Shown in pieces: positions 18,818 to 29,486 of a stretch of DNA of 64,000 nt (position 1 is its first letter; each line of letters begins with the position of its first letter). Under the pieces are notes generated by a model. It was not told where the DNA came from. It saw nothing but the letters and a program-made list of their open reading frames with translations, and made no database searches. The stretch is from DATBLE01 sp963764565 (GTDB lineage Bacteria > Actinomycetota > Thermoleophilia > Gaiellales > Gaiellaceae), in NCBI GenBank assembly GCA_963764565.1, contig CAVXTD010000046.1, positions 1 through 64,000 of the forward strand, in the 5' to 3' direction. The position numbers and the translations under genes were made by a program.

Positions 18818-19543
18818 TTACTTCAACGCGAAGGTGACGTTGACGACTGCGGTCACGTCCTTGCGCAGCGTGGACGTGTCGTACACGCCGTAGTCGCTCA
18901 CGTCCGTCGAGTTCGGCGCCGTCACCTGGAACACGCCGACGTTCACATCGCGTAGGCCGCCGAGCTTCCCGCCCGTTGCCTCGACGAGCACCTTGGCCCG
19001 GCCGAGCGCGTCCTTCGTCGCCTCCGCGAGCAGCTGCGGCCGCAGGTCGGCCAGCTTCGTGTAGACGTACTGCGGCGACTGGGCCTGGAGCGGGACGCCC
19101 TGGGCGAGCAGCTTCTGGCTGGCCTCGACGAGGGCGGCGACGGCGTCGACGCGCGAGGAGCGCACCTCGAAGGAGCGCGTCAGCCGGTAGGCGAGCACCC
19201 GGCCCGTGTCCTGTCCGCTCGCGTTCTGCGTCACCGTCTCGGTCGAGACCGGGTTGACGCTGACCTCGTCGGGCTGCGCGCCCTGAGCGGTCAGGAAGGC
19301 GCGCACCCGGCCGGTCCAGGCGGTGAGCTGCTTGAGGGCAGCCTGCGGGGTCTCCGCCTGGGCGGTGATCGACGAGTCCCAGATGATGTAGTCGGAGACG
19401 ATTCGCGCCTTTGCCGACCCCGTCACCGAGATCGTCTCGTTCAGATTCCGGTCGCGGATCCCGCCGGCGAGCACGACCGCTCCGAGCCCGATCGCAAGCC
19501 CGAGGAGAGCGAAGCCGGCCAGCAACGGGATGCGCTCGCGCAC
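18818..19543 (-). CDS. SIMPL-domain (DUF541) envelope protein
   Basis: GTG 19543 gives 241 residues with one N-terminal membrane anchor (LLAGFALLGLAIGLGAVVLA, about residues 6-25). The SIMPL domain follows: ISVTGSAKARIVSDYIIWDS, VSVNPVSTETVTQ, LAYRLTRSFEVRS, LADLRPQLLAEATKDALGRA and VNVGVFQVTAPNS. The family (YggE/BP26-like) has no settled biochemical role and is often linked to envelope or oxidative stress. The start is supported by TACAGT 7 bases upstream. Its relation to the glycan genes is unclear; a small stand-alone gene. Confidence 0.75.
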   Translation of the reverse strand: MRERIPLLAGFALLGLAIGLGAVVLAGGIRDRNLNETISVTGSAKARIVSDYIIWDSSITAQAETPQAALKQLTAWTGRVRAFLTAQGAQPDEVSVNPVSTETVTQNASGQDTGRVLAYRLTRSFEVRSSRVDAVAALVEASQKLLAQGVPLQAQSPQYVYTKLADLRPQLLAEATKDALGRAKVLVEATGGKLGGLRDVNVGVFQVTAPNSTDVSDYGVYDTSTLRKDVTAVVNVTFALK

Positions 19544-19550
19544 GCGGCCG

Positions 19551-19556
19551 ACTGTA
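19551..19556 (-). promoter_or_regulatory. -10 element TACAGT of the SIMPL gene
   Basis: TACAGT on the minus strand ends 7 bases before GTG 19543, supporting that start and leaderless transcription. Confidence 0.5.
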
Positions 19557-19912
19557 CTCGAACGCTCCGCCGAGTCAAGGCGACCGCGCCTACCTCGGCG
19601 TGGTCGCGCTGGTCGCCGCGATCCGCGGCAAGCTAGCCCGCCCCTTCGGGACACGGCCCTTCGGGCCGTGTCCCAGGGACAGTCCCTCGGACAATGTCCC
19701 GTTTGGGCGGGTCGTCGACCCGCAAACGGCTTGTCCAAGCCGATACCGGCGCGACGGCCAGGCTGTGGACGAAATGTGCCACCTCGCCCGCGCTGGCGGT
19801 ACTTTCCCGCGTAACCAAGCCGCTCGGGCCCTGTGGACAACGTGTTGCAGGGACTGTCCCTGGGACACGGCCGAAACGGGCACGGCCGCGGGGGGCGCCG
19901 CTCCGACGCGCG
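19557..19912. repeat. Intergenic GGGAC/GTCCC repeat block (locus 2)
   Basis: No gene is supported in this stretch. It holds a perfect hairpin GGGACACGGCCC-TTC-GGGCCGTGTCCC (19648-19659 and 19663-19674). Overlapping its right arm is the 21-bp unit with core GTCCCAGGGACAGTCCC at 19667-19687, and the exact inverted copy lies at 19849-19869. The unit and its inverted-pair layout match the block at 6656-6818. Translating the block yields Pro/Arg/Thr-rich shadow peptides, which explains misleading open frames running out of icd. Confidence 0.8.
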
Positions 19913-21155
<1,243 letters not shown>

Positions 21156-21160
21156 TGACC

Positions 21161-21166
21161 TACCTT
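21161..21166 (+). promoter_or_regulatory. Candidate -10 element TACCTT of aceK
   Basis: TACCTT ends 6 bases before GTG 21173, the spacing seen for other leaderless starts in the window. On the opposite strand the same bases form part of the AAGGTAGG in front of icd, so the two 5' ends share this 17-base space. Confidence 0.4.
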
Positions 21167-21172
21167 GTGCTC

Positions 21173-22943
21173 GTGGCGACCAAAGAAGCCCAGGCTATCG
21201 CAGCCGTCCCGGAGGACGCGGCGCGTCAGATCGCCACCGTCCTGATCGAAGGCTTCGACAAGCACTACCGGCTCTTCAGGGCGACGAGCGCCGGCGCGAA
21301 GGAACGGTTCGAGGCGGGAGCCTGGGCCGACCAGCAGCACGCGGTGCAGGAGCGGATCCGCTACTACGACGAGCGCGTCCGCGAGTGCGTCGCCCGGCTC
21401 CGCGCCGAGTTCGACGTCGACTTGCTCAGCGACGGGACTTGGCGGGACGCGAAGCTCTACTACATCGGCCTGCTCGTCGAGCACAACCAGCCCGAGCTCG
21501 CCGAGACCTTCTTCAACTCGGTGATCACGCGGATCCTGCGGCGCACCTACGCCGACAACGCCCTGATCTTCGTCCGCGCGGCGATCTCGACCGAGTACAT
21601 CGAGCCCGACCCGCCGATCTACCGCAGCTACTACCCGAACACCGACGGTGAGCGCGAGTGCTTCGTGCGGATCTTCCGCGACTTCGGCTGGAGCCGGCCG
21701 TTCGCCGACCTCGACCGCGACCTCGACCACGTGCTGCGCGCCCTCGAGGCGCGGCCGGGAGGGTCGTCGGCCCATCTGGAGCCGAACCACCAGATTCAGG
21801 TGCTGAGCTCGGCTCTCTACCGCAACAAGGCCGCGTACGTGTTCGGGAAGGTGGTCAACGGCAACGACGTGCTGCCCTTCGTCGTGCCGATCCTGCACGA
21901 CGCCGACGGCCGCCTCGAGCTGGACACGATCCTGCTCGAGCCGCTCCAGATCAACAGCCTCTTCTCGCTCTCGCGCGCCTACTTCATGGCCGACATGGAG
22001 GTGCCCTCGGGATACGTCGCACTTCCTGCGCTCGATGGCCCCGCTCCGCGCGCGCTCCGAGCTCTACACGATGCTCGGGCTCGGCAAGCAGGGGAAGACG
22101 CTCTTCGTGCGCGAGCTGCTCCAGCATCTCCACCACTCGCAGGACGAGTTCGTCGAGGCGCCGGGGATCCGCGGCCAGGTGATGCTCGTCTTCACGCTGC
22201 CCTCCTATCCGTACGTCTTCAAGGTGATTCGCGACGAGTTCGGACCGACCAAGGACACCGACCGGGAGACGGTCCGCTCGAAGTTCGCGATGGTCAAGCA
22301 CGTCGACCGCGTCGGCCGGCTCGCCGACACGCTCGAGTTCGTCAACCTCGCACTTCCGCGCGAGCGCTTCTCGCCGGAGCTGCTCGAGCAGCTGCACCTG
22401 CTGGCGCCCTCGATGGTCTCGGACGGCAACCCCTTCGTGATCCGCCACTGCTACGTCGAGCGGCGGATGGTGCCGCTGAACATCTACCTTGACCGCGCCT
22501 CGCCGGCGGAGCTGGATGCGGCGGTGGTCGAGTACGGCAACGCGATCCGCGACCTGGCCGCGGCGAACATCTTCCCCGGCGACCTGCTCTGGCGGAACTT
22601 CGGCGTGACCAGCTACGGCCGGGTCGTCTTCTACGACTGCGACGAGATCGAGTACCTGCGCGACGTCAATTTCCGCCGCATCCCTCCGGCGCCGGACCCC
22701 GAGTCGGAGCTGGCCGCCGAGCCCTGGTACGGGGTCAAACGCAACGACGTCTTCCCCGAGGAGTTCGCCGCGTTTCTCCTCGGCGACGAGCGCCTGCGCG
22801 AGCCGTTCATGCGCCACCACGCCGACCTGCTCGAGCCGGAGTTCTGGCAGGCGACCCAGCGCCGGATCGAGAGCGGCGAGCTGATGGATTTCTTCCCGTA
22901 CGCGGAGTCGCTCCGCTTCCACAACCGCGGCGCACGCGGCTAG
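21173..22943 (+). CDS. aceK: Isocitrate dehydrogenase kinase/phosphatase (frameshifted)
   Basis: GTG 21173 is preferred (TTG 21155 and GTG 21167 are in frame). The regulatory domain shows LIEGFDKHYRLFRATSAGAK, then TFFNSVITRILRRTY and YIEPDPPIYRSYYP. After one frame change near 22025 the catalytic half follows: ARSELYTMLGLGKQGKTLF, LPSYPYVFKVIRDEFGPTK (ATP-binding Lys region), VDRVGRLADTLEF, IRHCYVERRMVPLNIYL, FPGDLLWRNFGVTSYGR and VVFYDCDEIEYLRDVNFRRI. Length of about 590 residues matches AceK. It switches IDH off by phosphorylation so carbon can enter the glyoxylate shunt. No aceA/aceB is present here. The 3' end overlaps the convergent GT2 gene by 4 bases. Confidence 0.93.
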
Positions 22944-23888
22944 CGCAGGTCCTTGTTCGACTCCATGTCGAACCACATCGCGAACAGCGTGAACTGGGAG
23001 CCGAAGATCAGGAGCAGCGCGACCAGGATGCCGGTCGCCGCCGTGATCCCGTGGCCGAGGCTGCGCAGGACGATCAGCGCAACGCCGAGTCCCAGGCCCG
23101 CCCAGGGTCATAAGCAGGCCGAAGAAGTAGAAGAAGACGAGCGGGTGGAAGTCCCTGATCACGTACTTCTCCCGCAGCCGCCAGAAGAAGCCCTTGACGA
23201 GCAGCCACGAGATGCGCGGGATCACCGAGCGCAGCTTGATCCCCGAGCGCTCACCGACGCCGTAGACGGGGCGCGAAGGGACGTCGCGGACGCGTGCGTT
23301 GACGACGTTCAGGTGGACGAGCAGGTCGTTCGGGAACCCGTAGCGCGGATAGATCCGGTCGAGGTCGAGCCGCTCGAGCGTGTCGAGACCGATCGCCGCG
23401 TAGCCCGACTGAGAATCGGCGACATGCCAGTAGCCTGACGCGATCTTCGTCAGCAGTGAGAGGACGGCGTTGCCGAGGTAGCGGTGCCTCGGGATCAGCT
23501 GCCACGCCTGCCCGGAGACGAGCCGGTTCGCCTTCGCGTAGTCCGCCTCCCCGCGCGCCACCGGGCCGGCGATCGAGGCCAACTCGTCCGGATCCATCTG
23601 GTTGTCGGCCGCCATCACACAGGTGACGTCGAGCCGCTCGTCGATTGCGCGCTTGTAGCCGGTGACGATCGCCGCGCCGACACCGGCGTTTCGCTCGCGG
23701 ACGACGACCTCGAGGCGCGGGTCGGCCGCCGCCGCCGCTCGCGCACGCTCGGCGGTGGCGTCGCGCGAGGCGTCGTCGACGACGAAGACGCGGTCGACGA
23801 ACTCGGGGATGCCGGCGAGCGTCTGCGGCAGCAGGGTCTCCTCGTCGTAGGCCGGGACGACCACCCCGACACGCTTGCCCTCGAGCAT
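22940..23888 (-). CDS. GT2 dolichyl/polyprenyl-phosphate mannose synthase-like (frameshifted)
   Basis: ATG 23888 starts MLEGKRVGVVVPAYDEETLL. GT2 motifs are VFVVDDASRDATAERAR, CVMAADNQMDPDEL (DXD-equivalent) and ANRLVSGQAWQLIPRHRYLG. Two C-terminal helices follow: PLVFFYFFGLLMTLG, then after a frameshift near 23105 ALIVLRSLGHGITAATGILV and FGSQFTLFAMWFDMESNKDL. This matches DPM1-like enzymes with a membrane tail, which load a sugar on a polyprenyl phosphate carrier. Such a product could serve the GT39-like enzyme at 3204. Overlaps the aceK 3' end. Confidence 0.8.
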
Positions 23889-23958
23889 CAGTGCCCACTC
23901 CGGTGATACCGCTGAGACTCTGGGTCGGTAGCACCAAGCGGTGCAAGGACGCATGGAG

Positions 23959-23982
23959 CCCCAATAGTTCCCACTATTGGGG
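23959..23982. terminator. Hairpin CCCCAATAGT-TCCC-ACTATTGGGG
   Basis: A perfect 10-bp stem with loop TCCC lies at the 3' end of the Wzz-like gene, whose stop codon (23974-23976) is inside it. There is no T-tract on either side, so intrinsic termination is uncertain; mRNA 3' stabilisation or partial termination before the GT2 gene are alternatives. Confidence 0.5.
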
Positions 23983-24899
23983 GGACTGAGGACGCCGCAG
24001 CGCGCGTGCGGCCACCGGATCCCACAGCAGCGCGGCGAGGATCCCGACGATCAGCCCGATCAGGCCGCCGACGGCCGCGCCCGTCCGGCTGTTGGGGCCT
24101 GCGCTTTTCGTCGCCACCGCCGGGGCGAAGACCCGGCCGCGCTCGACGTCCTGCGCCAGGTAAAGGAACTGCTGCTCGCTCAGCCGGGCGGGTTCGAGAT
24201 TGCTGAGGCGCTGCTCGACGAAGAGCAGCGTCGTGTTGATGTTCGCGAGCAGGATCAGGCGCTCGGATGCGCCCAGCGACTTGTCGGCGAGGATCTCGGC
24301 CTGCTGGCGCTGTGCGATCGCGAACCGCTCGTTGTTGCGGGCGATGCTCTGGGTGTCCAGGGTGAGGCGCTCCTTCAGCTTCTCGATCTTCAGGTCGGTG
24401 TAGCTGGAAACCGAAGCGACGACGATTTGCGCGAGCCGGTTGGCGGCGGCGGCGATCTTCTTCGGCGGCGATCCCTTGACCGTGATCGCCAGCAGCGGCG
24501 CCGGCGTGCCGACCTTGGCGTTCGTGATGCCCGGGAATCGGCTTCGTGGTGATGCCACGACTCAGCCGACCGGGCTTGAGCCCGACGCCGGCGGCAACGG
24601 AGCGTACCGTGGCGGCGCTCGTGACCAGATTTGTGACGAGCCCGAGCGTCGTCGGCGCGCTCGTAACCGGGTTTGTGCCGCCCGGTGCGAGCGGGTTGTC
24701 CGAGATAGACCTGCGCGGTCGCCTCATACGAGGTGCTGCTCGTGCCCAGTGAGACGACGTACCCGATCACCAGCCCTGCGATCAGCAGACCGATCGGGAG
24801 CCACCAGCGGGCGGCGATCAGACGCCAGTAGCGACCGAAGTCGACCTCCAGCTCGGCGTCGAGGTCGGGCGCCGGCTGGTGGTTGGGGTCGGGGCTCAT
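23974..24899 (-). CDS. Wzz/GumC-like polysaccharide co-polymerase (frameshifted)
   Basis: ATG 24899 overlaps the epimerase stop (ATGA). The N-terminal part reads VDFGRYWRLIAARWWLPIGL, LIAGLVIGYVVSLG (TM1) and SYEATAQVYLGQ. Two frame changes (near 24715 and 24545) connect to TLGLVTNLVTSAATVRSVAA, VGTPAPLLAITVKGSPP, a helical stretch LKIEKLKERLTLDTQSIARN, and a C-terminal TM2 (AAVGGLIGLIVGILAALLW). Two flanking membrane segments with an extracytoplasmic coiled region is the Wzz/PCP layout, which sets chain length with Wzy. No tyrosine-kinase domain is attached. It likely works with the polymerase at 13211. Confidence 0.7.
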
Positions 24900-25801
24900 C
24901 GCGCGGCGACTCTACCCGAGACCCACTCCCACTGAGCACGCAGGCCGTCCCCGAGCGAGACCTGCGGTGTCCAGCCGAGGTCGCGGATGCGGGTGGTGTC
25001 GGCGTTCGTGCGCTGCGGGTCGCCCGGCTGAGGCGGCTGGGCGACCACCTCGAGCGAACGGCCGGCGAATCGCTCGAGCAGCGCGATCGACTCGAGCACG
25101 GAGGCCTCCGTGCCGCCGACGTTGTACGTGCCGCTCCCACGCTCCATCGCGGCGACCGTTGCGGAGACGATGTCCGAGATGTAGGTGAAGCCCCGGGACT
25201 GCGTCCCGTCGCCGTACAGCTCGAACGGCCTGTCCTCGGCGAGCGCGAGCGCGATCCGGGCGAACGCCATATCCGGACGCTGCCGCGGGCCGAACGCGTT
25301 GAAGTAGCGGAGAACGACGGCGTCGAGTCCCAGGCTTCGCGCGGTCGCGCGCACGAGGTGCTCGCAGGTGAGCTTCGTGATCCCGTAGGGGGAGAGGGGA
25401 GCCGGCGGCGTGTCCTCCGGCGTCGGGTACCGCTCGGCCTCGCCGTACACCGACGACGACGACGCGAAGACGACGCGCACGCTGTCGCGCGCGGCCGCCT
25501 CGAAGACCCTTTGCGAGGCGAGCACGTTCTGGCGCACGTACAGCGGGAAGCGCTCGCCGGAGCTGCGCACTCCCGGCTGGGCGGCGAGGTGAAAGACGCC
25601 GTCCGCACCCGAGAAGTCGAGCGGGTCCTCGGCGAGGTCGAGCCGCTCGACCGGGAAGCCGGCTGCGTTCTCCTCCTTCAGGGCGGGGTCGTAGTAGTCG
25701 GTGAACGAGTCGACTGCGACCACGTCGTGGCCTGCGGCCAGCAGCGCCTCGGTCAGGTGCGAGCCGATGAACCCGGCGGCGCCGGTAACGACATATCTCA
25801 C
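24896..25801 (-). CDS. NAD-dependent sugar epimerase/dehydratase (SDR)
   Basis: GTG 25801 starts VRYVVTGAAGFIGSHLTEAL. The 301-residue protein has FHLAAQPGVRSSGERFPLYV, FASSSSVYGEAERYPTPEDT, PLSPYGITKLTCEHLV (Y-x3-K), LRYFNAFGPRQRPDMAFARI and YGDGTQSRGFTYISDIV. The AQPGVR and AFGPRQRPDMA strings occur in UDP-glucuronate 4-epimerases and related UDP-glucose 4-epimerases. Given the UXS and C5-epimerase genes nearby, a UDP-GlcA to UDP-GalA epimerase is plausible but unproven. Confidence 0.75.
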   Translation of the reverse strand: MRYVVTGAAGFIGSHLTEALLAAGHDVVAVDSFTDYYDPALKEENAAGFPVERLDLAEDPLDFSGADGVFHLAAQPGVRSSGERFPLYVRQNVLASQRVFEAAARDSVRVVFASSSSVYGEAERYPTPEDTPPAPLSPYGITKLTCEHLVRATARSLGLDAVVLRYFNAFGPRQRPDMAFARIALALAEDRPFELYGDGTQSRGFTYISDIVSATVAAMERGSGTYNVGGTEASVLESIALLERFAGRSLEVVAQPPQPGDPQRTNADTTRIRDLGWTPQVSLGDGLRAQWEWVSGRVAAR

Positions 25802-25824
25802 GGGTGCGAGGGTACAGCCAAGCC

Positions 25825-27135
25825 CTACTTGGGCACCATCCCGTACAGCTTTGTGTAGCCGACGAGGTAGACCCGCTCGGGCCCGGCGACGAGCGGCGAG
25901 TACTTGCCGTCCGGGAAGCTCCACACCTGCTTGCCGGTGCGGGCGTCGAGGCCGTAGGTCCGGCCTTTCAGCGTCGAGAAGTAGACGATCTTGCCGAGCA
26001 CGGTCGCGGAGCCGGAGATCGGCCCGTCTGCCCGGAACTCCCACTGCACGTCGCCGGTGGCGGCGTCGAGCGAGTAGAAGCGGCCGCTGTACGAGCCGAT
26101 CAGGATCCGCCGGTTCCAGACTGCCGGCGACGCATAGACATAGCCGCCCGTCGACTGGGACCAGCGCAGCTCGCCGCTGCTGGCGCCGAACGAGTACACC
26201 TTCCCGTCGGTCGAGCCGATGTAGACCCGCCCGTAGGCGGCGGTCGGGGTCGAGTAGAACGTGCCGCGACTGCCGAAGCGATCCTGCGCCGAGCCGCGCC
26301 AGATCAGCCGCCCCGTCTTCGCCGCGAGCGCGTACAGGTGGTGGTCGTACGAGCCGACGTACAGCCGCTTGCCGGACAGCGCGAGCGCGCCCTTCACCTC
26401 GCCGTCGGCGCGGAACCGCCACACCTCGCGGCCGGTCTTCGCCCTCAGGGCGTAGACGTAGCCGTTCCAGTCGCCGACGTAGACGAGCCCGCCGGCGACG
26501 AGCGGCGACGACTCGCTCGGCCCGATCCGGTGGCGCCAGCGGACCTTGCCCTTCCGCGCGTCGAGGGCGACCACCTCGCCGTCGATTCCCGGGGTTCCGG
26601 CCCGCTGGTTGCACGGCTCCCTGTTCAGGAAGGTCTCGTAGACGATCCCGTCGGCGACCGCGGGCGAGGCGGCCGTGCACCGTCCGGAGGAGAAATGCCA
26701 GCCGAGGCGGCCCGTCTTCGCGCTGACCGCGAACAGCGTGCCCGGGTTGTTGGCGATGTAGACGCGGCCGTAGGCGACGGCCGGCGGAAACTCGAGCAGG
26801 TGCTTCGCGCGGAACGTCCACTCGACCCGGAAAGGCGGCCGCAGCGGGCTGGGCAGGTAACGGAGCCGGCGCGCGTCGAATCCGAACGTCGGCCAGTCGA
26901 CGCGGGTCAGCGCGGCGGGCTTGCGCGGCCCCGGCTTGTGCGGCCCCGGCTTGGGCGTCGGTGCGTCGGCTTCGGCGGCTTCGGGCAGCGGCTCGGTCGG
27001 GACGAACTCGACCGTGGACGAGCCCCGGATGTCCCGTGACTGGTGCTGCTTGTAGAAGTAGAAGCCGGCGGCTGCGCCGGCAAGGATGAGCACGAGGGCG
27101 GCGGCGCCGGCGAGCAGCCACCTCTTTCTCGTCAC
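25825..27135 (-). CDS. Membrane-anchored PQQ-like beta-propeller protein
   Basis: The 436-residue protein has an N-terminal membrane anchor (LLAGAAALVLILAGAAAGFY, about residues 7-26), a Pro-rich linker (PTPKPGPHKPGPRKP, about 60-74), and then seven or so repeats of the type GRVYIGSTDGKVYSFGASSG, each with a W or F about 20 residues later (GKVRWRHRIG, GREVWRFRADG, GDVQWEFRADG). This is the PQQ/quinoprotein-type propeller; PQQ ligands of true dehydrogenases are not visible, so a structural, BamB-like or glycan-binding role is likelier. The start overlaps the deacetylase stop, indicating a shared operon with the C5-epimerase. Confidence 0.8.
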   Translation of the reverse strand: MTRKRWLLAGAAALVLILAGAAAGFYFYKQHQSRDIRGSSTVEFVPTEPLPEAAEADAPTPKPGPHKPGPRKPAALTRVDWPTFGFDARRLRYLPSPLRPPFRVEWTFRAKHLLEFPPAVAYGRVYIANNPGTLFAVSAKTGRLGWHFSSGRCTAASPAVADGIVYETFLNREPCNQRAGTPGIDGEVVALDARKGKVRWRHRIGPSESSPLVAGGLVYVGDWNGYVYALRAKTGREVWRFRADGEVKGALALSGKRLYVGSYDHHLYALAAKTGRLIWRGSAQDRFGSRGTFYSTPTAAYGRVYIGSTDGKVYSFGASSGELRWSQSTGGYVYASPAVWNRRILIGSYSGRFYSLDAATGDVQWEFRADGPISGSATVLGKIVYFSTLKGRTYGLDARTGKQVWSFPDGKYSPLVAGPERVYLVGYTKLYGMVPK

Positions 27136-27879
27136 GGCGCGAGCGCCTCGAGCTTCGTTGCCAGCCCGCGCGCCCCGTCCGTCCCGCTGACGCGGACTCG
27201 CGCGAGCGTGTAGAGCTCACCGGGCCGCGCAAGGCCGTAACGGGTCGTCGTCGCACCCAGGTACCCCGCTGCCTGGACCGCCGCGACGACCGCGTCGTTG
27301 TAGCGCCCGGCCGGGTAGCAGAAGAAGTTGACCGGCACGTGGAAGCGCTTGCGGATCGCCTCCCGCGAGCCTGCCACCTCCTCCTTCAGCCGCGCAGCGT
27401 CCAGCGTGGTCAGGTCGGGGTGGGTGAGCGTGTGCGCGTCGATCTCCCACCCGGCCGCGATCAGCTTGCGGACGCCGGGCGGCCGTGCGCCCCAGACCGG
27501 CTGGAGGTTCCGGTACTCGAGGTTGAGCACCCCGGGCCAGTGCCTCGCCTTCAGGATCGGGAGCGCGTTCGTGACCTGGCTCAGGTAGCCGTCGTCGAAG
27601 GAGAGGACGACCGGCTTCGCCGGCAGGGTCGTCGCGCCGCGCCACGAGTCGAAGACCTGCTGGAGCGTGACCGCGCGGTAGCCGTGCGCCGCCAGCCACG
27701 CGACCTGGGCGGCAAAGTCGCCGCGCGGGACGTAGAGGTCGGGATACGGCGCGCCGGCGGGCGCCGAGCTGACCACGTGGTACATCAGGATCGGCACCGG
27801 CCGGAGGCGGTTGCCGGCCTGCGCGGGGAGCGCGAGCGAGCAGCACGCCCGCGAGGAGCGGGACGGCCAGACGTTTCAT
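27132..27879 (-). CDS. Secreted NodB-type polysaccharide deacetylase (frameshifted)
   Basis: ATG 27879 begins MKRLAVPLLAGVLLA, a signal peptide broken by one missing base near 27832; the mature part starts near PILMYHVVSSAPAGAPYPDL. Motif 1 is VVLSFDDGYLSQV (Asp-Asp), motif 2 EIDAHTLTHPDLTTL (H-x3-H metal ligands) and motif 3 FFCYPAGRYNDAV. All catalytic elements are present, so it should deacetylate amino sugars outside the membrane. The upstream C5-epimerase frame runs into the signal peptide with no stop seen, so either an indel hides the stop or the two are fused. Overlaps the propeller gene by 4 bases. Confidence 0.82.
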
Positions 27880-29455
27880 CTCGGGCAGGTACCCGAGCGA
27901 GACGGAGCGGGTCTTTCCGGCCGAGTTCGAGGCGAGCAGCGTCGCGTGCCAGCGGCCGGGCGGAAGCGGCAGGGGCCCGGTGCCGGCGAGGCCGCGCCTG
28001 CCGAGCTCGAGCATCTGCTCGGTTGCGCCCTGGAGGAGGCGCACGCGGAGCTCGAGCCAGGGCGTCCCCTCGGCGGCCGACTGCCACGAAAGCGTCGCCG
28101 GCGCGGTCACCTTCACCTCCACCGGCGGCGGCCCGGGCTCGCGCGCGACGGTCACCGGCGGCAGGGCCTCCTCGGCGCGGCGTCCCTCCGGCCCGACGAC
28201 GCTCAGCAGCGGACGGTAGACGCCGGGTGCGGCTCCGGTCGCCGGCCAGTTGATCGTGTTCTCGCCGTGCCCGAGCGTCTCGGTCATCGTCCGGCCGCCG
28301 ACCCGCAGCGTGACCGTCGAGCGCTTCGAGAGCCAGAAGCTGATCGCCGCCTCGTCGCGGTACCCGTCGGCGGGCTTGGGGTAGACCGTCGGCGGCACCG
28401 GCCCTGGGGCGGATCAGCGGCGGCTGCGTCTCGTAGGCACGGAAGCGGTCGGCGACCTCCTTCCAGGCCGGTTCGCCGGTGCGGGTTCCGATCTTGCCGA
28501 GGAGGGCGACGACGTAGTCATGGTAGTCGAGCGACGACTCGTCTCCCTTGAGCGAGTAGAGCGACCAGTAGCCCGTGTCGAAGCGCGGCAGCAGCGTGCG
28601 GGCGGAGTCGGTCAGGCGGGCGGCGAGCGCATCGGCTGCCGGGTCGCCGGCGATCGCCGCGTAGTCGCCGATCGAGAGGACCGCCTGGAGCTGCGCGTTC
28701 AGCACCGGGGTGCGGTCGAAGCTGTAGAGCGCGACCCAGGGCTTCGCCGGCGACGACGGCGAGAGCAGGGCGGCGACCGCCCGGTAGGCGCCGTCGGCCG
28801 CGTCCAGCAGTGCGGGGTCGCTGAGCAGGTCGCCGGCCCGGGCGAGCGCCTGCGCGGCGACGGCCTGGACCATCCCCGAGGTCCACGGAGCGCGGCCGGT
28901 GGAGAACGGAAACTCGTACTCCCAGAGCAGCTTCTGCCCCACCGGCACCGCGCGGGCGAGCAGCGCCGCCGTCAGCTTCTCGGTGCCTGCCAGATCGCCG
29001 GCGGCGACCTCGGAGTTCAGCCTGGCGAAGTTGGCGAGCGGGTGGAAGACGTAGCCGTGGGACGAGAAGAAGCGGTAGACGGCTCCGTCGTCGCCGGCGA
29101 TGTCGGGATGCGGGCCGGTCAGCTTGTGGCCGGCGAGCCATTGCGTGTTCACGGACAGGGTCGAGAAGAGGGTCAGCGCGCGCGGCCGGGTATAGCCGCG
29201 CCACTGGGCGGCGACGTCGGCGATCACCGCCGCGAGCAGCTGCGCGCGGAGCGGCGGGACGCGCTTCAGCTCCCCGCGCGCCTCGGCGAGCACGGCCGTG
29301 TACGAGGCGGCCTCGCCGGGCGAGAGGCGCCCCGCCTCGACCGCGGCGGCCAGGCCCTTGGCGATCAGGGCAGGCGGAGCGGGGCGCACGGCCGATCCGG
29401 CTGGCAGAGCGGCGAGAAGCGCGACGGCGAGGGCTGCGGCGAAGACGAGACGCAT
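27876..29455 (-). CDS. Secreted D-glucuronyl C5-epimerase-like protein (frameshifted)
   Basis: ATG 29455 starts a signal peptide, MRLVFAAALAVALLAALPAG. The catalytic-type domain shows WLAGHKLTGPHPDIAGD, WEYEFPFSTGRAPWTSGMVQ (WTSGM at about 191-195), YSFDRTPVLNAQLQAVLSI and RFDTGYWSLYSLKGDESSLD (FDTGYWSLY at about 292-300). These match the C-terminal domain of heparosan/alginate-type glucuronyl C5-epimerases (PF06662-like), which turn D-GlcA into L-IdoA within the polymer. After a frameshift near 28400 an Ig/FlgD-like beta domain follows (ISFWLSKRSTVTLRVGGRTM). ATG 29473 is an alternative start. The end is uncertain (see the deacetylase). Confidence 0.72.
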
Positions 29456-29474
29456 GACGGGCCGAGGCCTCATC

Positions 29475-29480
29475 TAGGTT
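29475..29480 (+). promoter_or_regulatory. -10 element TAGGTT, overlapping a divergent TAACCT
   Basis: TAGGTT ends 6 bases before ATG 29487. On the minus strand TAACCT (29481-29476) overlaps it and faces the C5-epimerase gene, again a shared divergent promoter in a gap of about 30 bases. Confidence 0.45.
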
Positions 29481-29486
29481 AGCGGC

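Noticed and set aside
6672..19869. CRISPR array
   Set aside because: The 21-bp units are inverted pairs with unequal spacing, only two per site, and no cas genes are present.
22000..22060. Programmed ribosomal frameshift in aceK
   Set aside because: No slippery sequence or downstream structure stands out, and the same kind of frame change occurs in many unrelated genes here, so a sequencing indel is simpler.
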